A stretch of DNA of 64,000 nt from CALOFP01 sp942492635 (GTDB lineage: Bacteria; UBP6; UBA1177; CALOFP01): positions 620,001 to 684,000 of the forward strand of contig CALOFP010000002.1 of NCBI GenBank assembly GCA_942492635.1, in the 5' to 3' direction. Shown piece after piece: positions 35,277 to 44,911 of the stretch. Under the pieces are notes generated by a model. That model saw only the letters and a list, made by a program, of their open reading frames with translations, was not told where the DNA came from and did not search any database. The position numbers and the translations under genes are program-made. The number at the start of each line of letters is the position of its first letter. Position 1 is the first letter of the stretch.

Positions 35277-35517
35277 CGTTACCTCCTTTTTGTATTTTTT
35301 TGCGACAACTGAATAGTATCTGAATCATGTTTGATAGTAAATAAAATAGAATTAGTTGTTGAAAATTAAGCAAATAAATTGATTTTTATAAATAAGAAGA
35401 AAAATATGACAATGCGGTAAATCAAAGAAATTGTTTAAAAAATCTAGATTACAAAATGTCAATATGTTATTCTGTTGTTGTGTGTATGTAATCAATAAGT
35501 ATAAAATGGTGAGTCAT

Positions 35518-37164
35518 ATGAAAAAACTATTTATTCTGTTGTTCCTTTTTGTTTTGAGTTGTTCCAATAATATTAACAATCAGTCCCATTCCTCAAACGA
35601 AGAGGGATTGTTATCCGACAATGAAGTGAGTGACAGCTCTTCGGATGAAGAAGACCCGAAATCCGAAGATAGTTCCGAATCGGACAAGCAGGATAGTTCC
35701 GAATCGGAAAAGAAGGATAGTTCCGACGACGAAGTCGATTCTGAACCCATCACTATGGGAGCCCACTTCGCCGAGGTGGGCCGGGTAGATTACACATTGA
35801 ACGGATCGAAAATGAAGAGCGGTGCAGTGAGGCTTTACTACACTTTTCAACCTGCCGATAAATCACCTGAAACAGCTCCCTTATTTGTGTTTTTCAACGG
35901 AGGACCCGGTTACTCCACAACAATGCTTTTCACATTCAACACATCAAAAATGACGGCGGATCCGGATTTTGCCGGTGGAGAGGGTGTTGTTGAAAATCCA
36001 TACAGCTTCACAAAGATTGGAAATATTATCCATGTGGACCAAAGGATGACCGGTTTTTCCTATGGATTCGGCGATTGGGAATGTACCTCAAACTCATTCA
36101 ATCATTTCCACGATGCTGCAGATTTCATAAGGGTGATTCTTGATGTTTTCAAGAGGTTTCCGAAACTTGCCAAAAATCCAGTCTATCTTGTCGGTGAAAG
36201 TTATGGCGGAGTTAGAGCGACAATAATGATGAATATGCTTCTTTTTTACCAAAATTATCTGGATGGAACAGAAATTTACCGGGATCCCGATCTGTTCAAC
36301 TCTCTGGAATCTCACTTCAGGAAAATTTTTCCCGATATCAATGGAGATATCGGACCCGAAATTGTTGCAAAGCAATTTGCAGGACAGGTTTTGATACAGC
36401 CTCTCATCGCCGGTGATGTGCAGCGAAGCTCCAGCGGAAAAATGTTGAATGAAGCCGGAAGTCCACTTTTTGGACTTGGCGAGGAGACAGGTACTCCTTT
36501 CGAGGCTGTTACCGATGGAGATGAAATGCAGTCTCATGCTCTCGGATATGTTCGTGATGTTGGACGGGATTTTTATGCAATCCATAAAAAATACGGATAC
36601 ATGGACAGAATGGGTGCCGTCGGTGTGAAAGTGGTTTCACACTACGAAACACTAAAAAAAATGCTTGGGATTAATCCCGAAACTATCGATTTCCTCAAGG
36701 CTGAATACCGACCCGACGGGTACAAGTGTGAAGGGCCGGATGAGCAGAATGAGAGTGGCGATCTCGATTCCCATCTTGGCAGATTGAATATACTTGATCG
36801 ATACTACATTCAGGAAGCTGTTGAAATTGTTAATCAAGGATTCGGGGGGTGGTCATCTCCTGAAGAGTGGAAGGTTGATGAATGTGGTAATTACTTTCTT
36901 GAGAACGTCCGTTTCGCAAAAACACTGGTAACAAATGCAGCAAAGGATGTTCTTATCTATTCACCGTCAATTCCCGATTCTTTGAAATTTTTTTCTGAAA
37001 TCGTAGACGATGTTGAGGTCACTACCGATCAATTCACCGTAATCTACAAAGACGGAGAAGAAGTCACCGTCACATTCCCTAAATATCCAGAGAGCGGTCA
37101 CTGTGTTCCCATGTTCGAACCCGAAAAGTTTCTGAATGATGTAGCCGAGTGGATAGAGCAATAG
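35518..37164 (+). CDS. acidic-stalk lipoprotein, S10 serine carboxypeptidase-like (copy 1)
   Basis: A 548-residue lipoprotein. Its signal ends LSC (Cys15). A stalk (about 27-76) is made of Asp/Ser/Glu with 8-residue repeats. The catalytic domain follows serine carboxypeptidase family S10: FFNGGPGYSTT (oxyanion loop), NPYSFTKIGNIIHVDQRMTG, the nucleophile GESYGG (Ser228) and the C-terminal SGHCVPMFEPEKF (His528). The acid residue may be the Asp in AAKDVLIYSP. Start ATG 35518 is chosen for the signal sequence; the frame runs 29 codons further upstream. First of three tandem paralogues, probably exposed at the cell surface. Substrate unknown. Confidence 0.82.
   Translation: MKKLFILLFLFVLSCSNNINNQSHSSNEEGLLSDNEVSDSSSDEEDPKSEDSSESDKQDSSESEKKDSSDDEVDSEPITMGAHFAEVGRVDYTLNGSKMKSGAVRLYYTFQPADKSPETAPLFVFFNGGPGYSTTMLFTFNTSKMTADPDFAGGEGVVENPYSFTKIGNIIHVDQRMTGFSYGFGDWECTSNSFNHFHDAADFIRVILDVFKRFPKLAKNPVYLVGESYGGVRATIMMNMLLFYQNYLDGTEIYRDPDLFNSLESHFRKIFPDINGDIGPEIVAKQFAGQVLIQPLIAGDVQRSSSGKMLNEAGSPLFGLGEETGTPFEAVTDGDEMQSHALGYVRDVGRDFYAIHKKYGYMDRMGAVGVKVVSHYETLKKMLGINPETIDFLKAEYRPDGYKCEGPDEQNESGDLDSHLGRLNILDRYYIQEAVEIVNQGFGGWSSPEEWKVDECGNYFLENVRFAKTLVTNAAKDVLIYSPSIPDSLKFFSEIVDDVEVTTDQFTVIYKDGEEVTVTFPKYPESGHCVPMFEPEKFLNDVAEWIEQ
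35668..35727 (+). repeat. 24-bp tandem minisatellite inside the stalk
   Basis: GATAGTTCCGAATCGGA... is repeated at 35668-35691 and 35692-35715, with a half copy at 35716-35727. Each unit is 24 bp and encodes DSSESDKQ or DSSESEKK. The period is a multiple of three, so copy-number change would lengthen or shorten the stalk in frame. Confidence 0.85.
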
Positions 37165-37228
37165 TTGATTGCATCGGGAGGTAATTTGTTTTCATTAGTG
37201 GAATTTTAATTAAAAAATGGAGGACAGC

Positions 37229-38896
37229 ATGAAAAAATTACTTTTTCTTCTCCTGTTTTTTCTTTTAGTCGGATGTTCAAATAATCTAAAAAAAGCCCAT
37301 TTAGCCTCAAATGATGCCGATATCAATCCAGATAGTGGGTCAATTAATTCTCCGGGGAATGCTGAAGATGATTTCGTAAATGACCAGGATAGCTTCCATA
37401 AAAATGAAGAAGATTTAAAAGATGAATCTGAAGAAAACGATTTATCAACAGATGGAAGCTCCGACAGTGATTTTCAACCGGAACCCATAGCATTCGGTGC
37501 CCATTTCGCAGAGATTGACAGGGTGAAGTACACACTTGACGGTGTAGATCGACATAGTGCAGCCGCACGAATGTTTTACACTTTTCAGCCCGCAGATAAA
37601 TCACCGGAAACTGCACCTCTATTTGTATTCTTTAACGGCGGACCCGGGAGTCCTACAACGCTGCTATTCACCTTCAACACGTCTAAGATGACAGCCGATC
37701 CCGATTTTACCGGTGGAGAGGGTGTTGTTGATAATCCATACAGCTTTACAAAACTTGGAAATATCATTCATGTTGATGAAAGACAGACGGGATTCTCTTA
37801 TGAGTTGGGTGAAGGTGGCTGCTCAGTAGATTCGATTAACACCTTTTTTGATGCAGCTGATTTTGTGAGGGTAATTCTAGATGTTTTTAGGAGGTTTCCG
37901 ATTCTTGCAAAAAATCCGGTTTACATTGTCGGAGAAAGCTATGGTGGAAAAAGAGCAAATATAATGCTTAATATGATTCTTTTTTATGAGGAATATTTAA
38001 AAGGATCAAAAATCTTCAAGGATCCTGAACTTTTCAGTGCTTTGGATTCTCATTTCAGGCAAATTTTTCCAGACGAGAATGGGAAAATCGGACCGGAAGT
38101 CGTTTCGAAACAATTCACCGGACAAGTGCTTATTCAACCTTCTGTTACAAGAATACAAGAAGAGATTGCTGGAGAAATGTTAAATTCACCGGGGAGTCCG
38201 CTCTATGATCTCGCGGAAGAGATGGGAACGGTTTTTGAGCCTGCGCCTGAAGGTGTGAACAAAGCCCGATATGCAACAGAATTCGTTCAAAAAAATTCCA
38301 GGGATTGGTATGCATATCATAAACCTCTTGGCTATATGGATCAGATGGGAGGAGTCGGAGCAAAACGACTCACTACCTATCAAACACTTAAGAAAATGTT
38401 AGGTAGTGATCCTCTTAAAATAATGCTGTTTTCGGCAGATCAGCGAATAGGAGGTTATAGATGCGAAGGTTCTTCCCAGAACAACAAAAGCGGAGATCTT
38501 GAAAATTATTTTGGGCAACTTAATGTTTTTGACAGGTATTATTTAAGTTCTACAATTTATATAATACCTACTTTTGGACTCTGGTCTAAATCAACCGATT
38601 GGGATCCCGACGATGCAGGAAAATACTTCCTTCGCAATATTCGCTATATAAAAACATTTGTTACAAATGCATCAAAAGACATTGTGGTCTATTCCCCGGC
38701 AATTCCTGAAACTCTCAAGACATTCACAGAATTCGTAGACGATATCGAACTGGGTCCAGATCAATTCAATGTAATCTACAAAGACGGGGAAAAAGTAACC
38801 GTTACATTTCCGGTGTATCCGGAGAGCGGTCACTGCGTGCCGATGTTCGAACCCGAAAAGTTTTTGAATGATGTAGCCGAGTGGATTGAGAAATAG
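37229..38896 (+). CDS. acidic-stalk lipoprotein, S10 serine carboxypeptidase-like (copy 2)
   Basis: A 555-residue paralogue of the preceding gene. Signal MKKLLFLLLFFLLVGC (Cys16), Asp/Glu/Asn stalk (about 25-88), then FFNGGPGSPTT, NPYSFTKLGNIIHVDERQTG, GESYGG (Ser237) and SGHCVPMFEP (His535). Start at 37229 has GGAGG 5 nt upstream. The ~117 bp covering the gap before it plus its signal sequence are nearly identical to the same segment before copy 3. The first ~90 and last ~45 residues match copy 3 almost exactly while the middle is diverged. Confidence 0.82.
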   Translation: MKKLLFLLLFFLLVGCSNNLKKAHLASNDADINPDSGSINSPGNAEDDFVNDQDSFHKNEEDLKDESEENDLSTDGSSDSDFQPEPIAFGAHFAEIDRVKYTLDGVDRHSAAARMFYTFQPADKSPETAPLFVFFNGGPGSPTTLLFTFNTSKMTADPDFTGGEGVVDNPYSFTKLGNIIHVDERQTGFSYELGEGGCSVDSINTFFDAADFVRVILDVFRRFPILAKNPVYIVGESYGGKRANIMLNMILFYEEYLKGSKIFKDPELFSALDSHFRQIFPDENGKIGPEVVSKQFTGQVLIQPSVTRIQEEIAGEMLNSPGSPLYDLAEEMGTVFEPAPEGVNKARYATEFVQKNSRDWYAYHKPLGYMDQMGGVGAKRLTTYQTLKKMLGSDPLKIMLFSADQRIGGYRCEGSSQNNKSGDLENYFGQLNVFDRYYLSSTIYIIPTFGLWSKSTDWDPDDAGKYFLRNIRYIKTFVTNASKDIVVYSPAIPETLKTFTEFVDDIELGPDQFNVIYKDGEKVTVTFPVYPESGHCVPMFEPEKFLNDVAEWIEK

Positions 38897-38961
38897 TTGA
38901 TTGCATCGTGAGGTAATTTGTTTTCATTAGTGGAATTTTATTAAAAAAAATGGAGGATTAC

Positions 38962-40611
38962 ATGAAAAAATTACTTTTTCTTCTCCTGTTTTTTCTTTTA
39001 CTCGGATGCTCGAATGAGTCACAAAAAGAAACTCTAGCTTTCAATGATGCCGATATCAATCCAGATAATGGGTCAATTGATTCTTCGGAGAATGCTGAAG
39101 ATGATTTCGTAAATGACCAGGATAGTTCCCATAAAAATGAAGAAGATTTAAAAGATAAATATGAAGAAAACGATTTATCAACAGATGAAAGTTCCGACAG
39201 TGATTTTCAACCTGAGCCCATAGCATTCGGTGCCCATTTCGCAGAGATTGACAGGGTGAAGTACACGCTTGATGGGATAACGGTGGAAAGCGGAAAGGCC
39301 AGGATTTTTTATACATTTCAGCCTGCCGATAAAAATCCTGAAGAGGCTCCGATTTTTGTGTTTTTCAACGGAGGACCGGGACTCCCAGCTACAACTCTTT
39401 TTACATTCAACACCTCAAGGATGACGGTTGATCCGAATTTCACCGGTGATGAAGATGTTATTAGGAATCCTTACAGTTTCACAAAGATTGCGAATATTAT
39501 TCATGTGGATGCAAGGGAAACCGGCTTTTCATACGGTGTCGGGGAAGAGGAGTGTTCGCAGAATTCTTTCAACTTGTTTATTGATGCCGCCGATTTTATT
39601 CGCGTTATCCTGGACACGTTTTCCAGATTTCCGGAGCTGAAAGATAATCCTGTGTATCTTACAGGTGAAAGTTACGGCGGAAAACGTGCAACAATGATGC
39701 TTAACATGATTCTTTTCTACCGGAAATACCTTGAAGGAAGCGAACGATATATCGACCCGGATCTTTTCCGAGCTTTGGATAATCATTTTAATGAGATTTT
39801 TCCTGACTCAAAAGGGAATATCGGACCGGATGTTGTCGCTGAACAATTCGCCGGACAGGTTCTTATTCAACCTTTGATTCAACAAGGACAGGTATATTTT
39901 GCAGATGAAATACTTCAATATCCGGATAGTCCTCTTTTTGAACTTGGAGAAGAGGTTGGGATTCCTTATGATCCGGATGGAAAAAATCGAACTCCACTTG
40001 AATTTGTATTGAGTGTAGGTAGAGATATCTATGCATTTCATAAGCCAAAAGGATATGTGGCAGACATGTCATCAATCGGAGTAGAGAAGATCACAAAGGT
40101 TAAAACGATAGAAAAGCTTCTTGCGACAAATCCTGTAAATGTTAAACTGATGAAAGCGAAAGACAGAAGTGAAGGGTATCGTTGTTATCAAATTTCCAAT
40201 CCTCAAAATGAAGATTTATCGACAATTTTTGGGGAACTTAAAGATAATGATGCCTACTACAGACCATTTTTCAGCTTGGATTTGAATTCTGCTGCTCAGG
40301 ACTATATTAGTAGTTGGGACTACTATACAGGTGAAGAATATTTTCTGCAGAACATCCGTCATGTAAAAACTCTTATAACCAATGCTGCAAAAGACATTGT
40401 AATCTACTCTCCGGCTATTCCAGAGTTTCTAAAGGAATATTCGAAAGTCGTAAAAGATATTGAAGTTGACTCCGATCAATTCAATGTAATCTACAAAGAC
40501 GGGGAAAAAGTAACCGTTACATTTCCGGTGTATCCGGAGAGCGGTCACTGCGTGCCGATGTTCGAACCCGAAAAGTTCTTGAATGATGTAGCCGAATGGC
40601 TTGAGAAATAG
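38962..40611 (+). CDS. acidic-stalk lipoprotein, S10 serine carboxypeptidase-like (copy 3)
   Basis: A 549-residue paralogue. Signal MKKLLFLLLFFLLLGC, acidic stalk nearly the same as copy 2, then FFNGGPGLPATT, NPYSFTKIANIIHVDARETG, GESYGG (Ser237) and SGHCVPMFEP (His529). Start at 38962 with GGAGG. The last part contains 104 bp (40474-40577) identical to 38759-38862 in copy 2, far more similar than the central region. No similar spacer follows the gene, so this copy ends the array. Same catalytic set as its neighbours, so all three may be active with different specificities. Confidence 0.82.
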   Translation: MKKLLFLLLFFLLLGCSNESQKETLAFNDADINPDNGSIDSSENAEDDFVNDQDSSHKNEEDLKDKYEENDLSTDESSDSDFQPEPIAFGAHFAEIDRVKYTLDGITVESGKARIFYTFQPADKNPEEAPIFVFFNGGPGLPATTLFTFNTSRMTVDPNFTGDEDVIRNPYSFTKIANIIHVDARETGFSYGVGEEECSQNSFNLFIDAADFIRVILDTFSRFPELKDNPVYLTGESYGGKRATMMLNMILFYRKYLEGSERYIDPDLFRALDNHFNEIFPDSKGNIGPDVVAEQFAGQVLIQPLIQQGQVYFADEILQYPDSPLFELGEEVGIPYDPDGKNRTPLEFVLSVGRDIYAFHKPKGYVADMSSIGVEKITKVKTIEKLLATNPVNVKLMKAKDRSEGYRCYQISNPQNEDLSTIFGELKDNDAYYRPFFSLDLNSAAQDYISSWDYYTGEEYFLQNIRHVKTLITNAAKDIVIYSPAIPEFLKEYSKVVKDIEVDSDQFNVIYKDGEKVTVTFPVYPESGHCVPMFEPEKFLNDVAEWLEK

Positions 40612-40665
40612 ACTTTTAGAATCTTAAACTTTTCAACCTTTCCACTCTTTAACTTCCAAACAATC

Positions 40666-43164
40666 TTACTCATCAACTCTGAAGCTGTCGCTCCACTCCG
40701 GAACACCTTTAGAGGAATCTGCCCCGAGTATTTCTCCCCGCCATTTTTCATCTGTCAAACGGTCTTTCATCTGGTGAGGGAATTCGCGGTAGCTGAATAC
40801 GGGACCGATGGAGGCGCCGAGCGTTCCGTCGTTCATCCTTCTTACGACGATGATGTAGTCCACATTTCCCGTCCCTGCTTCCAGAACTTTCTCTATATCC
40901 GGAGCTGTGTGTACGTCGGCGATGAGACGGACGTCGAAGGGATCGTTCTCTTTTTCATATTCGAGGGTGTTAACCTCTTCACACTCGCTATATTCGCATT
41001 TGCCTTTCTCTGTAACCGCCTTTGCAAGTTCCTTTATCAAGCTGTTGAAAAACACGCCTATATCTTTAATGTAATCAACATCCGCTTCCGTAAGTTCAAC
41101 TCCTGTCAGTTCCTTTTCCGTAATTGAATAGAGTCGGTCCATTAAACTTTTTCCGTTTTCCAATGCTTTGATCATCTTTTCATCTGCGAGTTCCAGATTC
41201 TTCAATCCCTTTATCATCATTTCCGTAAGGTTTGAGACTCTCTTATAGAATTCCGGGATAGGTTCCACATATCCATAGTATTTGGGGTCCTGAGGAGCAC
41301 TTGTCTCTATGCCGTAGGCTTCGGTGTAGCTCTGTTTTACGTAGAGGATTGTGTCGTGCCGCAGTTCGGACCAGGATGCGAGGGCGCTGTTCAGCGTGAA
41401 ATCCTTCCATGCGTCTGTCTGCATGTAGGTCGGCCAACCTTCCCCGTAATCTTTTATCAGAGGATGGAGCATGTAGAGCCATCCCCAGTACGTGTTTTGC
41501 GAGTAATCACGTTTTGTGTACTCGGAAAACTCCTTTTTAACAGTTTTGTGAGTTTTTTCCAGTAATACGTACTTGTAATCTCTCTCTTTCTGGATTTTCT
41601 CTGCAGCTCTGCTTCCCATTGCTGTCATCACATCCAGCCCAGAGGGAAGTTGACGGCAGAAATCGTAAAAACCAAGTGTATTTGCGGCCCTGCATGAGCA
41701 GTACATTTCAACGTTTCCGAATTCCAGCGGATCTTTTTCCGATACGCCCACACAGCTTCCCACCTCTTCGGGTACCGCTATTTTTTCCGCTTCAACCATA
41801 ATCTCGTCCCGCTTTTCATGGTCAGCCCAGATACCTGCATTGTCGCCGACGACATTTCCGAGAACGTATGAATCGGGAGCGAAACGCTGGCCCATCAGTC
41901 TCATTCCCTTCATCTCTTCACGTGTTTCAAGAAGAGCGTTCTTGAACCCGCCCAGAATTCCGGGATCCCTCAGTTCGTTTATCTTTTCAACAAACTTTTC
42001 AACATTTGTGCTGTCTGTAAGGGAAGTTATCTTTCCTGTTTCGCCGAAAATAGATCTGAAGGCGGAATCGTATTCATCGGGAAGGAGATCGTCCGAATTA
42101 CCGGCAAAGAACGAGGTTACACGGTAAATTCTGTCCCACACATCGAGAGCCTTTCTTCCGTCTTCAAGTTCCGCGGCCTTGAGAGTGTTTACAAGCATCA
42201 GGGCGGAAACTGTGGGACGATCGTTTTTCATCAAGAAAGTCATCCGCCCCATGTACATCATCGCCTTGAAGAATTTTTTCAGCTCTTCCGTCTGGGTGTA
42301 GTGACCTCTGGGAACGTATTGAGTGAAATCTTCACAGTAGCACTCTTCGTCACTCTTGAGATTCTTCCACTCTTCCGCCTGGGGAAATCCGGCACACATA
42401 TTCACTTCACCATATTTTGAAATGAGAGGACAGTTGGTCGAGAAGATCGAACTCGGAAGGATTTTTTCATGTTTTTCCATCATCGCCAGTTCGTTTTCAA
42501 CCTTTTCCTTTACTCCGGAATCGATTTTCATATCCGGATCAAGAATCTTTGCAATCACCGAAAGGTAACCGAGCTGCAGCTCTATCGCCTGCTGCATCTT
42601 CTCATCTTCAAAACTGACCTTGTACCGTTTTGTGTAGTCGAGCATCGATTTTGTCATTGCCTGAAGATCAGGAATAAAAAACCTGACCTCGATGAATTTC
42701 AGGATCTGTTCAAAATAGATGTGGTAGAGGTGCATCACGGAATCCGCCGTAACGTAGGTGGGGATGACATTCTCTTCGTTTAAAGGATCGTCGCTCTTGA
42801 ACGATTCGTAAACCTGTGAAAATCTGGTTTCATCTGATGGAATCACCACGAAGCCGTTGGTAAGAAGCTTCTCCTTCGCCGCTTCGGAGAGATTGATTTC
42901 CGCCTTTTCAATGATATCCCGCTGAAGATTTGTAACTGCTTCAAGATTGGCGATGGGAAGTTGATATGTGGTGATATTCGGTTTGAATGTCTGGGTTTCG
43001 GCCATGTCGACACCGAGTCCCGAGACCGATCTTGTCATCACTTTTCCCGAGCTGTACTGATCTTCAACAGGTTTGTCCGATTGATTTTTGTCCCCGTTGT
43101 CTCCACAGGAGAACGCGGTAAAAACAGTAGAAATTATAATAAGAAGATAAATGCTGAATTTCAT
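40666..43164 (-). CDS. DUF3160 lipoprotein
   Basis: An 832-residue exported lipoprotein. Signal ends TAFSC (Cys20). The rest fits DUF3160: NGFVVIPSDETRFSQVYES, then PTYVTADSVMHLYHIYFEQI, helical regions and a C-terminal VRLIADVHTAPD...LEAGTGNVDYI section. DUF3160 proteins are large secreted or lipid-anchored proteins of unknown function. GGGAGG lies 5 nt before the ATG. It is convergent with the S10-like array and could act at the same surface, which is inference. It lacks the long acidic stalk. Confidence 0.85.
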   Translation of the reverse strand: MKFSIYLLIIISTVFTAFSCGDNGDKNQSDKPVEDQYSSGKVMTRSVSGLGVDMAETQTFKPNITTYQLPIANLEAVTNLQRDIIEKAEINLSEAAKEKLLTNGFVVIPSDETRFSQVYESFKSDDPLNEENVIPTYVTADSVMHLYHIYFEQILKFIEVRFFIPDLQAMTKSMLDYTKRYKVSFEDEKMQQAIELQLGYLSVIAKILDPDMKIDSGVKEKVENELAMMEKHEKILPSSIFSTNCPLISKYGEVNMCAGFPQAEEWKNLKSDEECYCEDFTQYVPRGHYTQTEELKKFFKAMMYMGRMTFLMKNDRPTVSALMLVNTLKAAELEDGRKALDVWDRIYRVTSFFAGNSDDLLPDEYDSAFRSIFGETGKITSLTDSTNVEKFVEKINELRDPGILGGFKNALLETREEMKGMRLMGQRFAPDSYVLGNVVGDNAGIWADHEKRDEIMVEAEKIAVPEEVGSCVGVSEKDPLEFGNVEMYCSCRAANTLGFYDFCRQLPSGLDVMTAMGSRAAEKIQKERDYKYVLLEKTHKTVKKEFSEYTKRDYSQNTYWGWLYMLHPLIKDYGEGWPTYMQTDAWKDFTLNSALASWSELRHDTILYVKQSYTEAYGIETSAPQDPKYYGYVEPIPEFYKRVSNLTEMMIKGLKNLELADEKMIKALENGKSLMDRLYSITEKELTGVELTEADVDYIKDIGVFFNSLIKELAKAVTEKGKCEYSECEEVNTLEYEKENDPFDVRLIADVHTAPDIEKVLEAGTGNVDYIIVVRRMNDGTLGASIGPVFSYREFPHQMKDRLTDEKWRGEILGADSSKGVPEWSDSFRVDE

Positions 43165-43333
43165 TGCTACCCTCCCAATAGGTTGTTATGCCGGAAGTTG
43201 AGTGTCTCTAAACATATTTTCTTATTAAATTATAACAGCAAAATTAGAATAAATTGTTAAGACCCCCAATCTAAAGCAGTATGAATCTTCATAAAGAAAA
43301 TCCTCAGAAAGTTTTCAAAAAGGAAAACTATTC

Positions 43334-43372
43334 TTGACGCGACATCTTCAAAATGTAGGATATTGCATCCTA
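43334..43372 (+). promoter_or_regulatory. promoter with overlapping palindrome
   Basis: TTGACG (43334-43339), 16 bp, TAGGAT (43356-43361). The -10 is the left half of TAGGAT-ATTGC-ATCCTA (43356-43372), so a repressor site could overlap it. It lies 65 bp before the scramblase-like gene. GACCCCCAATC at 43261-43271 is a fragment resembling the palindromic repeat at 1829. Confidence 0.45.
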
Positions 43373-43436
43373 AAGGTCTAAACCTTTTTGGGAATTTGTT
43401 GATTGAGACTCAAACAGAAGCAGGCAGGAGTAGAAA

Positions 43437-44024
43437 ATGAGAGAAATTTTGAAAAGGAATCTCTACCTCGTCAAGGAACATGCCGGAATATTCAAGGCAG
43501 CCAACAACTACGACATTCACGATCCGGAAACAGGTGCGATCTTAATGGAGTGCCGGGAGGATGGTCTCGGTATTTTTACAAAGATCTTCAGGTTCACAAA
43601 GTACAAGAGAATGACACCGTTCGATATCACTGTCAAGACACCTGAAGGGCGTCAGATAGTCCGGATCAAGAGAGGAATCTCACTCTTTCTCTCAAAGGTC
43701 GAGGTTCTTGATGAAAACGATCAGGTGATAGGCGGTTTCAAGCAGAAACTTTTCTCTATCGGTGGTGCTTTCAAGGTTCTCGATGCATCGGGCACACCAG
43801 TTTGCGAGCTGAAGGGAAAATGGACAGGATGGGATTTCAAATTCATGGCAGACGGGCAGGAACTCGCCCATGTCTCGAAGAAGTGGGCCGGAATCGGAAA
43901 AGAGTTCTTCACAAGTGCTGACAACTACGCTCTCCAGATTTCAGAGACGGTTCCTTCCGATGACGCCTCAAGACAGCTGATTCTTGCTGCAGTCATGTGC
44001 ATCGACATGGTTCTCAAGGAGTAG
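43437..44024 (+). CDS. LURP-one/scramblase-like protein
   Basis: A 195-residue protein of the phospholipid scramblase / LURP-one (Tubby-like) fold. The pattern is repeated short beta strands: KAANNYDIHDPETGAIL, ITVKTPEGRQIVRIKRG, KVEVLDENDQVIGGFKQK, FKVLDASGTPVCELKGKW and ADNYALQIS. No signal peptide; the C-terminal hydrophobic helix (RQLILAAVMCIDMVLKE) is where family members have a membrane-associated segment. Length is typical. GGAG precedes the ATG. Function of bacterial members is not established. Confidence 0.8.
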   Translation: MREILKRNLYLVKEHAGIFKAANNYDIHDPETGAILMECREDGLGIFTKIFRFTKYKRMTPFDITVKTPEGRQIVRIKRGISLFLSKVEVLDENDQVIGGFKQKLFSIGGAFKVLDASGTPVCELKGKWTGWDFKFMADGQELAHVSKKWAGIGKEFFTSADNYALQISETVPSDDASRQLILAAVMCIDMVLKE

Positions 44025-44308
44025 TGAACCGGAAGAGCAAATCATATCGGTTATCCTCACTTTTCTTCTTCAAAAAAGTTGAAATAGCTTTCGTTGTATA
44101 AAAAACATTCCGGAAAAGAGCCTTTGTGTATCAATTAAGTGTGCCGGTGTTGGCATTTCTTTGCGTGATCTGATATTATTTTTAATGCTGATATCTATGA
44201 ATCCTGTTTAGTTGAAAACTTTGAAATTGAATTTCCAGACGGTTATTTCTTCAATTATCAAACGGTCTTTCCCTCTGTGTTTTAATCATTTTTTCAGTGG
44301 AGGGTAAA

Positions 44309-44860
44309 ATGCACAACTACCATGATGTCGGTTTTATCTGGATATCTCTGCCGCTATCCTTTCTTCTGCTTTTGTTTTCACTGGTTCTTAAGCAGAAGAA
44401 AAAACTGCCGATTCCCGGAATCGACAGGCTGTTATTCCTGTTGTGCGTTTTTCAAATCATCCTCGGAATAGGCATAACGGAGATAGACAACTACTTTTTC
44501 AGAGAGGAGATTCGCAATATCGAACCGTTTAGAATCAAATCTGTAACCATAATCAAAGGGCAGAAGAGAATTGAGATGAAAAATGACAGGCATATTGAAA
44601 AGTTGATTTCCATTGTCCAGTCGGTCAGGAGGATTCCATCCCACCACAGTCGTCCTACGACTCCTTTGAAACTGGTTTTTTCCTATGGATCCGATCTTTA
44701 CAGCTATTCTTTGCACAGAGATTCGAAAAACAGGGAGGAGTATTGGGTTTTTGCGGACAGGCTCAAGGAATCCGGGCGAAGGAATGTAGAGATCGGTCGA
44801 TTTGTATCACGGGAATTGGAGACGTTGATTGAGAAAGCCTGCTTGCAGTCCGGAGAGTAG
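44309..44860 (+). CDS. small membrane protein of unknown function
   Basis: A 183-residue protein with two N-terminal membrane helices (about residues 6-28, WISLPLSFLLLLFSLVL, and 40-60, LLFLLCVFQIILGIGI). A soluble region of about 120 residues follows: ITIIKGQKRIEMKNDRHIEK with alternating beta and helix. ATG 44309 has GGAGG 5 nt upstream. I do not recognise the family. It precedes the Cache-PAS gene by 51 bp on the same strand, so the two may be co-transcribed. Confidence 0.65.
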   Translation: MHNYHDVGFIWISLPLSFLLLLFSLVLKQKKKLPIPGIDRLLFLLCVFQIILGIGITEIDNYFFREEIRNIEPFRIKSVTIIKGQKRIEMKNDRHIEKLISIVQSVRRIPSHHSRPTTPLKLVFSYGSDLYSYSLHRDSKNREEYWVFADRLKESGRRNVEIGRFVSRELETLIEKACLQSGE

Positions 44861-44911
44861 CCTTTTCATGTTAAAATGAAGTTGTATGGGTTAATTTTGA
44901 ATTGAAATATT

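Noticed and set aside
34582..35316. 244-codon plus-strand frame (Ser-rich)
   Set aside because: It is the exact antisense of the Asp/Glu/Ser stalk and Cys-repeat coding sequence of the minus-strand lipoprotein; low-complexity codons give long shadow frames.
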